This document shows, piece after piece, positions 22,601-35,989 of a stretch of DNA of 64,000 nt. Within the stretch, counting starts at the first letter, position 1. Every line of letters begins with the position of its first letter. Source of the DNA: Zizania palustris (Eukaryota > Streptophyta > Magnoliopsida > Poales > Poaceae); the NCBI GenBank assembly GCA_019279435.1, contig JAAALK010000086.1:23357913-23421912 (forward strand). The letters are read 5' to 3'. The position numbers and the translations under genes were made by a program. The notes beneath the pieces were generated by a model, which ran no database searches, had not been told where the DNA came from, and saw nothing but the letters and a program-made list of their open reading frames with translations.

Positions 22601-22984
22601 CTCGTGAACGTGGTAGCTTGCAGGGGCCCGGTCTACCAACAATGATATTCTGCAGTGCATGGTTCAATAGCTGGGGAAATATCACATGTGTACTGTAGAA
22701 CAAGCTGACAACCAACATATATTCGGCATTAAACTTAACAATGCTCCCTGAATATCATTTCCAACCTAAAGCGTTTGGGTGATAAATACAAAATTCATCA
22801 CTCGAGGTGATAGAGCCCAAATTCCATTGTATACTTTTTGAGACCAAGAGCTAAGCACTTTATTTATTATTAGCAGGATGACAGTGTTATATCTAAACAT
22901 GAACTTCAGCAGAACATAGCTCTATTTATTTTATCTCGATCTTGTACTTGAATACAAAATGCAGAATATATGTGAGTAAGTTAC

Positions 22985-23369
22985 CAGCATTGGATGCAGA
23001 GGCCATCTTCTCCCCTCTTCTGTTGATCGATGATGCCAAACTTTGTGGTGTTATTCTTGGGTTCTTGGCTGGTGGTTCTGGTAATGCATGTTGTTGTGTT
23101 GGAGGAGCGTGGCATGCCTCAATGTATCGCCCCCCTTCCAATCTCCAGCTGCTCTGGCCTGGTACCATCCTTTGTAGCTCCTCCAGTGCTCACTTAGGAT
23201 TGGAATTAGATTGGAAATTTCAGAGCTGAGGCAACGTGACAGGAATCGTCACTCTTTCACGCAGTTCTTGACTCCATTTATATGTATGTGTTGGGAGCAC
23301 AGGAGCAGTTCCAGAATCTGATTTTTCTGGGCGCCTACGATCGTAGCGCTGACTGCGCTGTGTATTCAT
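22985..23369 (-). pseudogene. Coding-like exon interrupted by two in-frame TGA codons, family unknown
   Basis: An ATG at 23369 opens 49 codons starting MNTQRSQRYDRRRPEKSDSG. A TGA follows (23222-23220), then nine codons, a second TGA (23192-23190), and 68 more codons in the same frame to a possible donor AATGCTG|GTAAC at 22985. The composition is protein-like (Arg/Pro/Ser/Gln-rich) in one frame throughout, which suggests a decayed gene. I do not recognise the family. A 5' leader exon could lie near 27350-27470 on the same strand, which would place the solo LTR in its intron. That is speculative. Confidence 0.4.
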
Positions 23370-23607
23370 TTGTGTCCAGCGTACGAGCGCTATAGGTGGT
23401 GGTGTCCATGTATTTGAGATTTCGGTCTGAGATCAACCTACAGACAGATATGTTGTAAGTACCTCAAATGGAAATCCAGTGCCTTGTTTGGCTGTTTTTA
23501 CTGCTGCTGAAAGAATTCCCTACTTTCAACCCAGTTGATAGAAGTTCTGTCCAACAAACAAATAGCGACTTATTGGTTAAGTATCAACCTCCTTTGCATA
23601 TCACTTG

Positions 23608-26600
23608 TGTAGCGCCCCGATTTATCAAAATCGAGACATTATTGAATTTCATAAGAAAAACAATAATACAAGAGGTTCATCATGCGACAACGTACATAAG
23701 GCAATATTCATGGTACGCAGACCATATTTATTACATCAAAGTTTTGGTAAAAAAACAGTAATAAAGATAATTAAAAAGCGGCATGACGAACATCTTCTTC
23801 AGGATCTTTCTCCTCGACTGGGTCGCTACTCCAGACCGTCTTCAAAGTAAGCATCCTCTGTGGGGTCCAACGGGTATGAGTACAAAAAGTACTCAACAAG
23901 CCACCGCAAATGCAAGTAATAATGCAGGATAATAAACAAGGAAGGGTAATGGCTAACATCGCAGAAAAGTGCAGTTTCAGTTGTTGCATTTAGTGTAATC
24001 ACATTTTAATCATGCGGAAAAGTAAACATGAATATCAACAACACCAACTAACTCGAGGAGTACGTTTTACCTCCTCGCACAACAGTCCTTACATGTCAAT
24101 CCATCATGCACATACATATCCAAAGTAATCTAACTGGGGATGTCACGCAACCCGCCCTTGACCGTGGGCTCGGCTTTTCGAAAAGATTTAAGACTCTGAT
24201 CAGAGATGTACTACTGTACCCACAAGGCACGCACTCATCCCAAACGAGATGACCCATACCACGGGAACTCGTGCCAAAACCTCGGCATGAAATGTTCCAA
24301 GCGATAACCACCCGCTCTAGGTTTCGCCGGCGCGCCGGGCCGCATCCCGGCTAACGTCGCACCCCCTTTTGCGTCACATTGGTACAAGTCACCCGCAGGT
24401 GCAACTTGACCCATCTCCAAATGGTGGCTTCGGTTTGGAACAATCCATACCTTAGTTAGGACTTACCCACTAGACTTGTGGTTAGTACGTAAGTGTATTG
24501 CAACGGATCCCTCAGACCGGTCCTTATAGTGCCCCGGGTGCTACCGACCAATGCCCTAGCTTGCACCCGGAACCCACCATGCATTCACTCATAACCACAA
24601 CTCCAACACCGACAGAATTCCATAGATAAGAAACAATGGGGATCATATAGTAGAACCATGTGCTACGACTCATTTTTATCCTATAGCAATCGTGTCGATA
24701 CATTGGACACTAGCTAATAACATTTATCATATGGTGACAAGGAGTTTAGGCTAGAGAGCATGGCTTGGGTTGCACATCAAGGTCGGGGGATCCTAAATAA
24801 ATATATTGTAAGGGTTCATTTGACTAATGCACATATAACCTATGTGTTTTAGCGATAGTTTAATCAAACATGGGTTCAATATGCTCAAAGATTGGTTTGG
24901 TGACTTGCCTTGTTCAGCAAAGGGAGAGGGAGGGACTTCGGGGAAGTACTCCGGCTCCTCGACGGCGTCGTAATCTTTTTGATATAGTAAAGTAAAATAA
25001 AAAGAACACAACATTCAATCAAACAATATAACATTACATTATAAGCACATAAGTTAAATTTGGTTTGATTAAAAATAAAATAAATTCAATGGTTAAGGTT
25101 CTGTGGTTTATTTCATAAATAATTTTTAAGGAATTAAAGAGTTGTCCTTTTTATAAAGGGGTGTTTAAATGTGATTATTGTCATATTAAGTTCTCAAATA
25201 AATTTGAAATGAAAAGTTCATGTTACTTTAATGATTTTCAGTAAATGGACAGAAAGGAAATAAATCTAAATTTTTCTGAAGTTTAAACATTTGAATTTAC
25301 ATTTTAATCCTAAAGGCATTAGAATACTTTATTTGAATAAACATGAAATGTCCAAAGTAAACCTACTGTTTTTATTGCATAAACATGTAGAGAATAATAT
25401 TATGAATTTTCTGAAATTAGAATGGCAATTTTTAGAGTTCAAATGCAGCAGATATGAATTTTACAAGTTTAAAAGCATTTCTGAAATTCATTTTCAATTT
25501 TTAAAACCCCTCGGGTCCACGGTGAGCCAGGCCCACGGTGAACCCGCGCACTGTGCGCGTGCGCCGGATCGATCTGGAGCGTCGGATCCAGATCCAACAC
25601 GTGCAGGCGAGGCGGGGCGCGCAAGTTGACGTGGACGACCAGGATTAAAACGTTTGAACCGGTATGCGATGAACGATCCAGATCAACTGCGGGTTTTAAA
25701 AACTAACGGACGCACGAGATTAAAACATACCCCTTCGCCGAGATCTAACGGTGCGGATTAGATCGCGCACGTGGGCTCACATGCGTCGTCCGATCGCGAT
25801 CGCACGGTCGGGATCAGATCCGACACGGCACGGGTACTCGACCCGTGCCGGTCGTCTTCTCCGGCGACGGCGAGCGGGCATGCGGCCACGACGAGCGATG
25901 GCGGCCCTAGCTAAGCCTAGAAATGGAAAGAGGACACTGCGGCGGTCACGACGGTACCTTAGGCGAGGCGAGGGTCGACGGGAAGCGGTCGGCGGCGAGG
26001 GTAGACGACGAAGCTGTTCGGGCTCCTCGTCGGCGATGGTGTTCTGGCGGGTTCGACGTCGGCGGAGGGGTGGCCGAGGTCGGGGTCGTCCTTGTGGTCG
26101 CAGCGGTGCGGTCGGCGAGGACGGAGAAGGACTCCGGCGACGGCGAGCGACGGCTAAAGAGGGGACGGCGGTGGTGCGCTAAAACTTGGAGTGAGGGCGT
26201 TATGTGCGTTCTCGCAATGTGTAGGCTGGGGGTGAAATGGCGGGTGGTCGGGGGGTTTAAATAGGGTCACCGGCGGGGGCAGAGGGGGCGCAATTGACGG
26301 TGGCCGAGGGTTAATGCGTTTAAACAACCGGCGAGGTTCGGGTGGCATGCAGATTCATCGAACCTGGACGCAATCGGGCTGGGTTTAATGGGGGGAAACA
26401 GTCACCGGAGCGCGGGGGTTTGAATGCCGGGCTCAATTTGAGGGGAGGGGGTCGGGGGCAACGGATCCCGAGGCGCGTTATTGCGTCGGCCGGCGAGGGG
26501 GGGGGGATTTGGGGGCGGATCTCGCGGAGACGAAGGATCTGACAGGCGGGGGCCACTGGCCAGTGAGCGCGAGCGAGCGGGGGTGGCGACTGACAGGTGG

Positions 26601-27060
26601 GGCTGGGCTCGAGCGCGAGAGGGAAACGGTTGGCGCCGACAGGTGGGGTCGGGGTGTCGGGTGCGGGCGAGAGGAGAGGCAGTCACTGACGGGTGGGCTC
26701 CACTGGTCAGAAGGCGCGCGCGGGAGGGAGTGGGCTGGGCCGGCCGGGAGAGAGAGAAAGGAGGGAGGGGAGCCCATTACTGTTTTAAAGCATTTCTGAT
26801 TAAAAATAATTCCTGAAATCGATTTAAAATAATAGGGCTACTTCCAATCTTCCATGCTTGGTAAAAATTTATAAAAATTCTCAAAATATATCTTGGTCTT
26901 AGGATCATATACAAAAAGTTTCACCTCCTAATTTGGCCATCTACTCTATGTTGTAGTTCAATTTGGTATAAAAGGGTATTTAAAGTATTTTCAGAAATAT
27001 ATATTCCAGGAAATTGAATTTAATAATACTTTTATTGTATTGAAAATTTGGGGTGTTACA
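23608..27060 (-). mobile_element. Solo LTR of a Tekay/Del-type Ty3-gypsy retrotransposon, 3453 bp
   Basis: It starts TGTAGCGCCCCGATTT, ends AAATTTGGGGTGTTACA, and is flanked by perfect 5-bp direct repeats ACTTG (23603-23607 and 27061-27065). TG...CA ends and a 5-bp duplication are the LTR-retrotransposon signature. Very long LTRs with TGTAACACCC-like ends are, from memory, typical of Tekay/Del chromoviruses. No internal domain (gag, pol) is present, so a recombined solo LTR is the simplest reading. A CTATTTAAACCCC box on the minus strand near 26255-26270, followed by a C-rich stretch, suggests the LTR promoter fires leftward. Open frames between 25750 and 26800 are GC-driven by-products. Confidence 0.8.
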
Positions 27061-28181
27061 ACTTGCCTTTGCCTACAAGTCAAACTACAACAGTCACAAT
27101 CATAAACTCCCAAAGTGATTCCTCCTCTTGTGCCCAAGTGAACTCAAGTACCCTGAACTGAAACTATGCTAAATGCAGAAGCTACCAACTTGGAAACAAG
27201 CGAATCCCCCCCCCTCCCCCGCCTGCGCATATGCAGATATCAATATACGTTCATAAGTCATAACCCATACACTTCAGATGTTGCCCATACAGTGGCAGTG
27301 GAATGGCAGGAGGAAGGAGAGAGAAAAATGGGAAGGGAGCATACCTTACTTGTGCGTCGTGGCGAGGTGAGCTTGGTGGCACTGAAATTGAGTGAATCTG
27401 GAGGCAGGGGTTGTGTGGAAGCAAAAGGAGAGGAGCTTGCCGAAAGAGGGGATCAGAAAGGAGAGGGGGGGACATATGTTGCATACTTGCATTGTCGGCG
27501 TGCTGTATAGTGTGCATATGATATTTCCCCCAACAAATGAGCTGTTGAACCATGCACCACATATTATCACTGTGGTGATACATCATTTGCAATCCTAGGT
27601 GGCACCACCAACTTTGACCTTGACAACTCCTTGACTGAAGTTTGAAACATTATTTCTTTCCCATCCTGTATTCTGTCATTTAACGAAAACATACTTGATA
27701 TGTCACACTTCACTGGGTGACGATGCCAGATGAGATAGTTTCTTTATGTAATCTCCACTTAGGATGGATACTCTTGGTTCATTTTGCATTGGTTGCTTTT
27801 GCTGGTTAAAGATTGAGTTGAAATCACAGAATATGCATCAAGCATTCATGCTGTAACCTATAACTAGGCGAAATAACCTAATGTTTTTATCCTGTATGTT
27901 TTCACTCCCAATAAATGCTGAAATGCTTGTTACTATATGTATTTCAGCCTTTGGGGGTACAGAAGGTGCTAACCAGAACTCTCAATCACCTCGCGGTCAT
28001 CAATTCGTCTGCTTCTTGTTGTTCCATTGCCAATCCATTTTTGAAGTTGACGATTCTATATCTGTGGAGAAAATCCCATGCTAAAGCTATTCATTTGCGG
28101 AATATGATAATTATCAGCTTGAATAACACTGTGGTTAGTATTTAGCCTATTATACACACCTCAAATTGCTTTGTATTCAAT
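27061..28181 (+). promoter_or_regulatory. Upstream region of the YODA-type MAPKKK gene
   Basis: The 1.1 kb between the solo LTR and the MAPKKK start codon should hold its promoter and leader, probably including a 5'-UTR intron. No confident TATA box or upstream exon could be fixed. Short ORFs on both strands show no domain. Confidence 0.4.
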
Positions 28182-31100
28182 ATGCCACCATGGTGGGGAA
28201 AGTCTTCCTCAAAAGATGCTAAGAAAACCACCAAAGAAAACCTCATCGATACATTTCATCGGCTGATAAGTCCAAATGAACAAAAGGGAAGCACAAAGTC
28301 AAAACGGAGTTGTAGACGTGGCAATGATTCAATTGTTGAGAAAGGCTGCCAATCTACCACAGTATCACGTCCAACTTCACCTTCCAAAGAAGTTTCTCGC
28401 TGCCAAAGCTTTTCAGCTGATAGATCACATGCACAGCCACTTCCTATTCCTGGATTACGCCCTGCGGTGACTCGCACTGTTTCTGATATCACTGAATCAA
28501 AGCCCATATTGGAAAAACGTGGCAAACCACCACTGCTTTTACCACTTCCTAGACCTAATCGGCCTCAGAGAAGGCCTGGAAATGGTGAAATTGTTTCAGA
28601 AATAGTGGTTGCTTCTATCTCTAGCAACTGTTCTGCTGACAGTGATGATCATGGAGATTCTCAGCACCAGAGCCCTGTTGGAAATGATATTGAAAATGCA
28701 ACACTTGTTACTTTTAAAGAGCAAGTCAGGTATGCTTCTTATCATCGTGCATTGTTTTTGGGTTTCTTCATTCAAACATGTTCTTACATGTCTTTTGTTC
28801 TCTTTCTGAAGTAATGTACGCAAAGAGTGCCCTGGAAGTGTCACAACAAAGAATATGAAGGAGATACTGAAGCCAGTTAATCAATTACATGGTGGCCATA
28901 TATTATCCATATCACCAAGGGGTTTTGCAGCTGACAATTACCAATCCAATTTACAAAATCCCCGTCCATTAGCTCTGGATAGTGCTCCCAATAGTTTGAT
29001 GTCAAGTCCTTCTAGAAGTCCAAGAAGAATATGTCCAGATCATATTCCAACTTCGGCCTTTTGGGCTGTGAAACCGCATACAGATGTAACTTTCGTTGGA
29101 TCTGGTCATTGCTCCAGTCCAGGTTCAGGGCAAACATCTGGGCACAACTCTGTAGGTGGTGATATGCTAGCCCAGCTATTTTGGCAGCCCAGCAGAGGTA
29201 GCCCAGAGTGTTCACCAATACCAAGTCCAAGAATGACAAGTCCTGGTCCTAGTTCCAGGGTGCATAGTGGAAGTGTTTCTCCATTGCATCCGAGGTCTGG
29301 AGGGATGGCCCCTGAATCTCCAACAAGTCGGCATGATGATGGGAAGAAGAAGCAAACCCACAAATTGCCCCTTCCACCATTGAGCATCTCTCACAGTTCA
29401 TTTCTACCAATAACTCCACCCCAACTAGTCCTATTTCAGTACCTCGCAGCCCTGGTAGATCCGATAATCCACCGAGTCCTGGATCACGATGGAAGAAGGG
29501 CAAGCTAATTGGCCGTGGGACATTTGGCCATGTATATGTTGGCTTTAACAAGTATGATTGTTCCTAACTTTGAAATTTCAAAATTTCCATCATGTCATAC
29601 TGTAAATATAGTTTAAGCATTTTAGAAATTTTATATGGCCTGTAGAAAAGACATCATTTTCTCTATTCTGGCTATCTTACTGCTATGTGTTTTTATTCTT
29701 GTGTATGGAATCTATGTTGAATCTTGTTTGATTTCAAGTTGGTTATATCAGTGCTATGACCATGTTTTATGTCACAAGCACTCTGGATATTTGCTCTTTT
29801 AAAAAAGGAAAAACATTTTAGGGGTACATGGATAGGATGTTTATGTAACTTCATGGTATCCTCACAATTGTTTGCCCTCATTATGTGGTTTTTTCATTTA
29901 TATCAGCGATAGTGGTGAAATGTGTGCAATGAAAGAAGTCACCCTATTCATGGATGATCCTAAATCAAAGGAGAGTGCTAAGCAGTTGGGGCAGGTATAA
30001 TCTATTAATTACGCTGACCTAAAGTTGTAAAAAATAGGTTGTGCTATTTTCCTGTTCAATATGTAATTCATCCCTTTTGTTTCTCAGGAAATAACACTAT
30101 TGAGCCGCTTACAACATCCAAATATCGTACAATACTATGGATCAGAAACGGTATAAATGACGCCTTCAATTTTGTTTGTTTACTTAACCTTGATTTTCCT
30201 TGACTAGAATCAATAACTATGGCACTATGCTATCGTTTCCTGTTGGGTCATTATAATTTTTGTGTACCTCGCTATAACAAGCATGACAATAAGTTGTATG
30301 TGTTATGGCTTGGGGCGGAGAACCCAAGCTGTGAAGGTAGTAGCTGTGACCGGGGTTCAGCCGAGGGTGTTCGCCTCGTCCATAAGCTATGTTGGGAGAA
30401 GTAGAAATAGTCAAATAGATAGAAAGAAGCTAATTCAATCACTTCATTACTTGTCTTTTCTTGAATATATTGTAGTGCTTAAATATCTTGAATAACTAGC
30501 ATATCTGATTATGCTAAAAGTTCTTATCTAATTGTAGCAACCTGACCTGATTACCTACGATATCTATTAAGATAAACATGATAGATTACGACAACTGTTT
30601 AGCTAACTTCTGGCTGCTGTTGCCTGTTCGGCAACAAGCCCATTGTCACCGTTTGAAGCCAGCATCGGCTTGATTCCTTTGGGTTTCCTGCTGTAATGTT
30701 TTCCCCACATAACAGTATGATAGCCTCTAGGATTTCATTAAATGGATTATTTTTGTATCACTTTCAGTTTTGGGGTTTTCACATTTTATGATGCCCTGAT
30801 ACAGGTTGATGATAAACTTTATATATACCTGGAGTTGGTATCTGGTGGATCTATCCATAAACTTCTGCAAGAATATGGACAGCTTGGTGAACCAGCAATA
30901 CGCAGCTACACTCAACAGATACTTTCAGGACTGGCTTATTTGCATGCGAAGAATACAGTCCATAGGTAGCGATTTGTCTGGTTGCCTTCTTTTGGTTTGT
31001 TCATACCAATGGAATTGTGGCGTATTTATAAGTTTTGTTTATCACAAATTTGCAGGGATATTAAAGGTGCAAATATACTAGTAGATCCTAGTGGTCGTGT

Positions 31101-33123
31101 TAAGCTTGCAGATTTTGGAATGGCGAAACATGTAGGTTTGTTGGTCACTTTACTTTTTTTGAAACTGATTAACTGACTTAGCCAGTTGGACTTGACTTTC
31201 ATTGCAGTTCATTTTCTGAACTCATATCACAATAACTGCTTGAATTATATCGAACTCTTAAAAAAATTATAGCCATGCCTATATCAACTTGTTCTTGCAG
31301 TTCCTGTCAGTGTTTACTGCATTAACCTGCAAATTGTTAAGGGTACTTGAAACCTTGCTCGTCTCCTAATAACTTACAAATTGGCTTTCATATAATGTGG
31401 TAGTTTATACTCATTAATGTGCATTAATTGTTTTCTCTACCACAGATCAATGGACATCAGTGTCCTTTCTCATTTAAGGGTAGTCCATATTGGATGGCTC
31501 CAGAGGTATTGCTGAAAATCTTTACTTTGTTTTCATGTTCTTGTATTGTGTCTTGTGCAGCTGTGCCATTTCTGTACATCACATTCTTGCATGTAACACA
31601 TTTACAGGTTATAAAAAACTCCAATGGGTGCAATCTTGCTGTTGACATATGGAGTTTGGGATGCACTGTCCTGGAGATGGCTACATCAAAACCACCGTGG
31701 AGCCAGTACGAAGGAGTCAGTATTATACTTAAAAGACATATTTGATATTTGATATTTGTTCTATAATACAGTTGTCCTCATTTATGGTGATCTCCACCTG
31801 GGGTGAATGAATATGGCAACATTCTTTTCATGAATTGTTTAAGAATTTCTCACCTTCTAAACATGAACCTTCAAATCTCATTTACTTGCATGCAATTTTA
31901 TGAAAATGTTTGAAACGTAAAGACTCCCTTCTTTGACTCATATTCAGAATTGAAGTTTCGCCCAAACAACTTTGGCATGACATTTCTCCCTTTTTTTTCT
32001 GCCTGCAGATTGCTGCAATGTTCAAGATTGGAAACAGCAGGGAACTTCCGCCAATACCAGATCACCTCTCAGAACAAGGCAAGGACTTCATTAGAAAGTG
32101 TTTGCAACGTGATCCTTCTCAACGTCCCACTGCAGTGGAGCTTTTGCAGCACCCATTCATGCAAAAAGCGGCATCACTAGAGAAATCTGTTCTTTCTGAT
32201 CCTTTGGAACATTTGGCTGTTACCAAGGTACCACCTGAATACTGTTGTGACTGACATACCATGGATAGTTGACTCATGGCCTGTTCCCTTTGCTTAGCTT
32301 TGCTTGACTTGTCAGGTGGCTGGGCATACAAGAAATATTTCCTCATTGGGATTTGAGGGTCAGACAATTTACCAGAGAAGGGGTGCAAAATTTTCTTCAA
32401 AACACAGGTACAGTATTTCCCAAGTTCTGCTTATTAGTTATGAGGGCATTAGCCGTTTATCAGGCAATATCAATGTGACCTAAGTCCTCATTGCAATAAG
32501 CAACTGACTAAGAACCAAAGCTCATGTAAATTGAACAAGTATCCCATCACAAAGAATATCTCATTAACTTGTGTTTTCTTCACTGAAACTCAGTTCTTGG
32601 GTGGAAACATGTTTGTGCTGAACTTTCCTATATCTGTACATGAACATCACTGTCCTCTAATTATCAATAACTTTGCAGTGATATCTGTGTGCGGAGCAAC
32701 ATATCTTGTCCAGTTTCTCCATGTGGAAGTCCTTTGCTAAAATCAAGGTCCCCTCAACGTAGGAATGGCAGAATGTCACCTTCTCCTATTTTGCGCCCCA
32801 AAACTACTTCTGGTTCCTCCACACCCCTGACTGATGGTAATGGTGCTATTCCTTTTAACCATCTAAAGCAACACACCTACATCAATGAGGGGTTTGCAAT
32901 CACATCAAGAGGCCCGGATGATCTCTTTGCCAACCGGCCTACAGATCCTGACATTCTAAGCCCTCAATTTGGAAAGAGACTAGGAAATGTTTTTGATTTG
33001 CGTGATAGGCTGTCACCATCTGAACATTTCACACGTCATGCCTTTGTGGATCAAGTGAAGCTGCACCCTTCATTAGACTTGTCATCTGGTTCTCCACACC
33101 TTGCACTCAAGCATGGTAACTAA
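28182..33123 (+). CDS. YDA: YODA-type MAP kinase kinase kinase (MEKK subfamily), 11 coding exons, with an apparent one-base deletion in exon 2
   Basis: The exons are 28182-28729, 28812-29551, 29907-29994, 30088-30150, 30805-30965, 31056-31131, 31446-31505, 31608-31715, 32009-32227, 32316-32407 and 32679-33123. The start MPPWWGKSSSKDAKK and the long Ser/Pro-rich N-terminus are typical of YODA. The kinase domain runs from about residue 410 to 680, with GRGTFGHVY, AMKEV, HRDIKGANIL, DFGMAKH, GSPYWMAPE and the family's QYEGIAAMFKIGNS. The frame breaks at 29401-29403 (TTT): upstream reads LSISHSSF, and the kinase frame resumes at TNNSTPTSPISVPRSPGRSD. Restoring one base gives about 866 aa, near the family length. 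YODA acts upstream of MKK4/5-MPK3/6 in stomatal and embryo patterning. From memory the rice counterpart is MKKK10, which controls grain size. Confidence 0.88.
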
Positions 33124-34841
33124 ACAAGAATAAATATCCAGGTGGCATTTTTTTGGAGCTTGAAGGTAACCGGTGGTTTTGGCTGCTTTTTAGCCATCTG
33201 ATGGCTTCAAAGTCATTTTGTTTGCTTTTTAGCCATCCGATTGCTTGAAGTGTATCATAGCACGAGAAAAAAAATCACTAATGTTTGTAGAAGCTAAAGT
33301 TGGCAATGGATGGGATCATTGTTGTCATCAACACAATTAAAGTCAACAAAGGTATGCATGGAACCCTGTCACAATTCAAAGCTTTATTATGCATTAGGTC
33401 AGGTTCTACATCATTTGCAGCTTCAGTCACTCACTATTAGATTGGTTCATTGGTAAACTGGTTTATTGCCATGCTAGCTGCTAGATCCACACCCTTCAGA
33501 AAGCATCATGGTTCAAATGTCATTTCCTGGGTTCTAAATATTCTTTTAATTTTCCATGACGAAAAGAAAAGGTTTGATTCTAGCTGCTAGTGACAATTGC
33601 TGGTGTGGTTTGTTGTGTTGTATGATTTGATGCTCTGCAGCTGTTAGGAGCCTGTAGATTCACTTTGAGAATCTGAATCCACATTTAAACCTTTGCTTGT
33701 CCATCATTATACATTTATACGTATTTTCAGGACACTGAAGCTTGTCTTGACCAATAGTTCTTGCTAATTGTGTTCAATGAATAGCAGATATCGTCCATTC
33801 CTGTTAGGCGGAACTCGTGGAAGCATACTGCGATTGGCATTCTAACATGTGTCAAATGACAAGAACTGTATATTATAGGTTCCCTACAGACTGAAGGACC
33901 CCTGAAGTAGTTCTCCGCTTGTATACACCTCTTGCCTTTACATGCATCCTATTTTCTATTTTCTTCGTGGCGTCCTGATGCCACTGTACAGAGGAACCTC
34001 AACATAAGAGCCGAGATTTTGTACAGGAGAAACATAAGAAGCAATCTCACCCGTGGTTGAAACTACCGGTGCAAGTCAACGACATACCGAGAGTACTTTG
34101 TAGCAGAAGTCAGCCAATCATCCAACGTATTCACTGTACCAGATACTCTGGAAATTTACACAAAGAATCTGATTCTTAATTGAACCAGTTCGCCCCTTGC
34201 GTACATACATAATTCCCCTTTTTTCAATGTGCACCATGAGCTTTCCATATGAAATTGTGTCTGCAGTTGGTACTGAAACTTACTTTGTAGCTATTTTTTT
34301 TAAAAAAAATGATGTGATACGAGAACTTTTGATGTCACATCCTAATATTATTTTTCTTAAGCATAGCTCAACTTCAGTCAACTTGTTTATATCTCTTTCA
34401 CCATTACTTTGTAGTTATCGGTTCTTACGAGCCAGAACCGTGTGTTATTGCTATCCACATGCTTTTGGGCAAGATGTTGGCATGTTGTCCTTGGTACAAA
34501 GGCTACCTATTTTGCATTGTACCATCTGTGCTGGTCATCGTGAGCCCCAGAAGCACAAAGACAGACTAGGCGATAGCTCTTTGCGGTTTATGCTGGATTG
34601 GTGATCTGATCCTCCTCTTGCCTGAGCCGTTTGCTTGTGGCCATCGGAGCGGTCCCAAAAAAAACAAAGGAAATCCAATGTCCAGATCCCAGAGAAACCT
34701 TGCAAACAACGCTATGCCTCTTCGGTAGTTCTTCGGCCAAATCAGTGCTCTGTCTGTGGGCACCAAGCCACCGTGCAACACGAACCCAAACGTAAACAAA
34801 GGGGAGAGCTTCCAGCTAGGCTCAGCCGCTTGCATCAACTA
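33124..34841. other. 3' UTR of the MAPKKK gene and intergenic DNA
   Basis: No further coding exon is seen. A small hairpin, CGGTTCT...AGAACCG, lies near 34420-34440. Several poly(T)/poly(A) runs occur. Confidence 0.45.
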
Positions 34842-35385
34842 AGGGTATGGTTTTGCCGTGAGCTGTAAAAAATTGCTGTGAACAGACTGTTGTGAGTTAT
34901 CTTATGTGGAAAAGCTAAAAATCATTTAATTTAAGCTGCTGTGAAAAACCTGTTGCAAGTTAACTATTTTTATAACTTACATAATTTTCATCATTATAAT
35001 ATTCTACACATATATATAAATAGGAAATAGTCAACATTGATGCAACTAAATAACTGAAAAATATATTAGATAAATAAAAAGTACATAGTTCATCTCATAA
35101 AGTAACCGAGAACCACATATTATCTTATGAAATTATGCAATGCAATACAAACCATAATAATATTAGATCAATCAAGACATCTCGAATTCATGCTATTTAA
35201 TCTGTACTAAAAATCAGAAAAATAGAAAAACAGCAGCGGAAAAGCATGATCCAAGCTGCTTTTAAATTTGTACTAGAAAAAAACTATTTCTTCACCGCAG
35301 AAGTAGTTTTGATAAACCCGTTTGGTTTAACTCCTGCTTTTTCACAGTAGAAACAGATTTCGAAAAGAGAACCAAAAACACCCTA
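34842..35385. mobile_element. Diverged hAT-like MITE of the 'AGGGTnTGnTTT' group
   Basis: Begins AGGGTATGGTTTTGCCGTGAGCTGT and ends AACCAAAAACACCCTAA. The head shares GTGAGCTGT and CTGTG words with the elements at 9918 and 39901. The middle is AT-rich and lacks the 42-bp tandem repeat. No exact target duplication is visible. Confidence 0.45.
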
Positions 35386-35989
35386 ACAATCACTCAGCCC
35401 AGCTCAGCACGCCAGCACGGCATGTTGCACGGGCCACGGTGTACGTTTTGTAGGGTTGCGCCAGGGCTCAGGACCAGTCACCAGAGCGCCCACACAGCAC
35501 CAATTGCCAACGCAGCGTGACTCATCGATCGTCGTCGCCACCAACCCTGACAACCGCAGCCCAGGTGTGCTGGCAGATTGTGATTTGCAGTAGATATCGT
35601 GACAGTATGGCTCAGAAAGAGAAATCCCATCTCAATTTGGAACCAATGATTGATTTATTCGTCCTGATCTCCCCCCTTCGGTGTTAGGATTCTGTGGATG
35701 TTTGTCGCCACAATTGCAGAAACACAGCAGCTGAACTAACCCAACTCTAATAGGATGGGTGATTGATAGATTGATTTGCACAGCGAAAGAAAGATGGGTA
35801 CACAATTAAATACTGAAATTACAAGTCTGTGTTCAGATAAAAGACACTAGCACAACAAGCTTGAGGTGGAATTGAAAGTCCACATGACTCAGCATAGTAG
35901 GCAATGAGAAAGAACCATCAGAAAAGCAACTCGCTTTGAACTGGCATTTTGACAACAACAGTAACAGTAACAGTAACAGATGCTGTAGC
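35386..35989. other. 3' flank of the PIP1 gene
   Basis: Probably includes the 3' UTR of the aquaporin (roughly 35800-35989). A (GTAACA)n stretch at 35961-35978 lies just past the stop codon. No gene is seen. Confidence 0.45.

Noticed and set aside
23190..23222. The two in-frame TGAs read as selenocysteine codons
   Set aside because: Land plants lack the selenocysteine machinery. Decay is the simpler reading.
25751..26816. Several Arg/Gly-rich ORFs of 95-143 codons
   Set aside because: They lie inside the solo LTR in its GC-rich part and have no domain.
27251..27592. 113-codon minus-strand ORF upstream of the MAPKKK
   Set aside because: No domain, and the composition shifts along its length. 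It could at most overlap a non-coding leader exon.
29384..29440. A 44-nt intron (GTTCAT...TTTCAG) that would restore the MAPKKK frame
   Set aside because: It is shorter than plant introns are known to be, and it would delete the Ser/Thr/Pro stretch expected in the family. A missing base is simpler.
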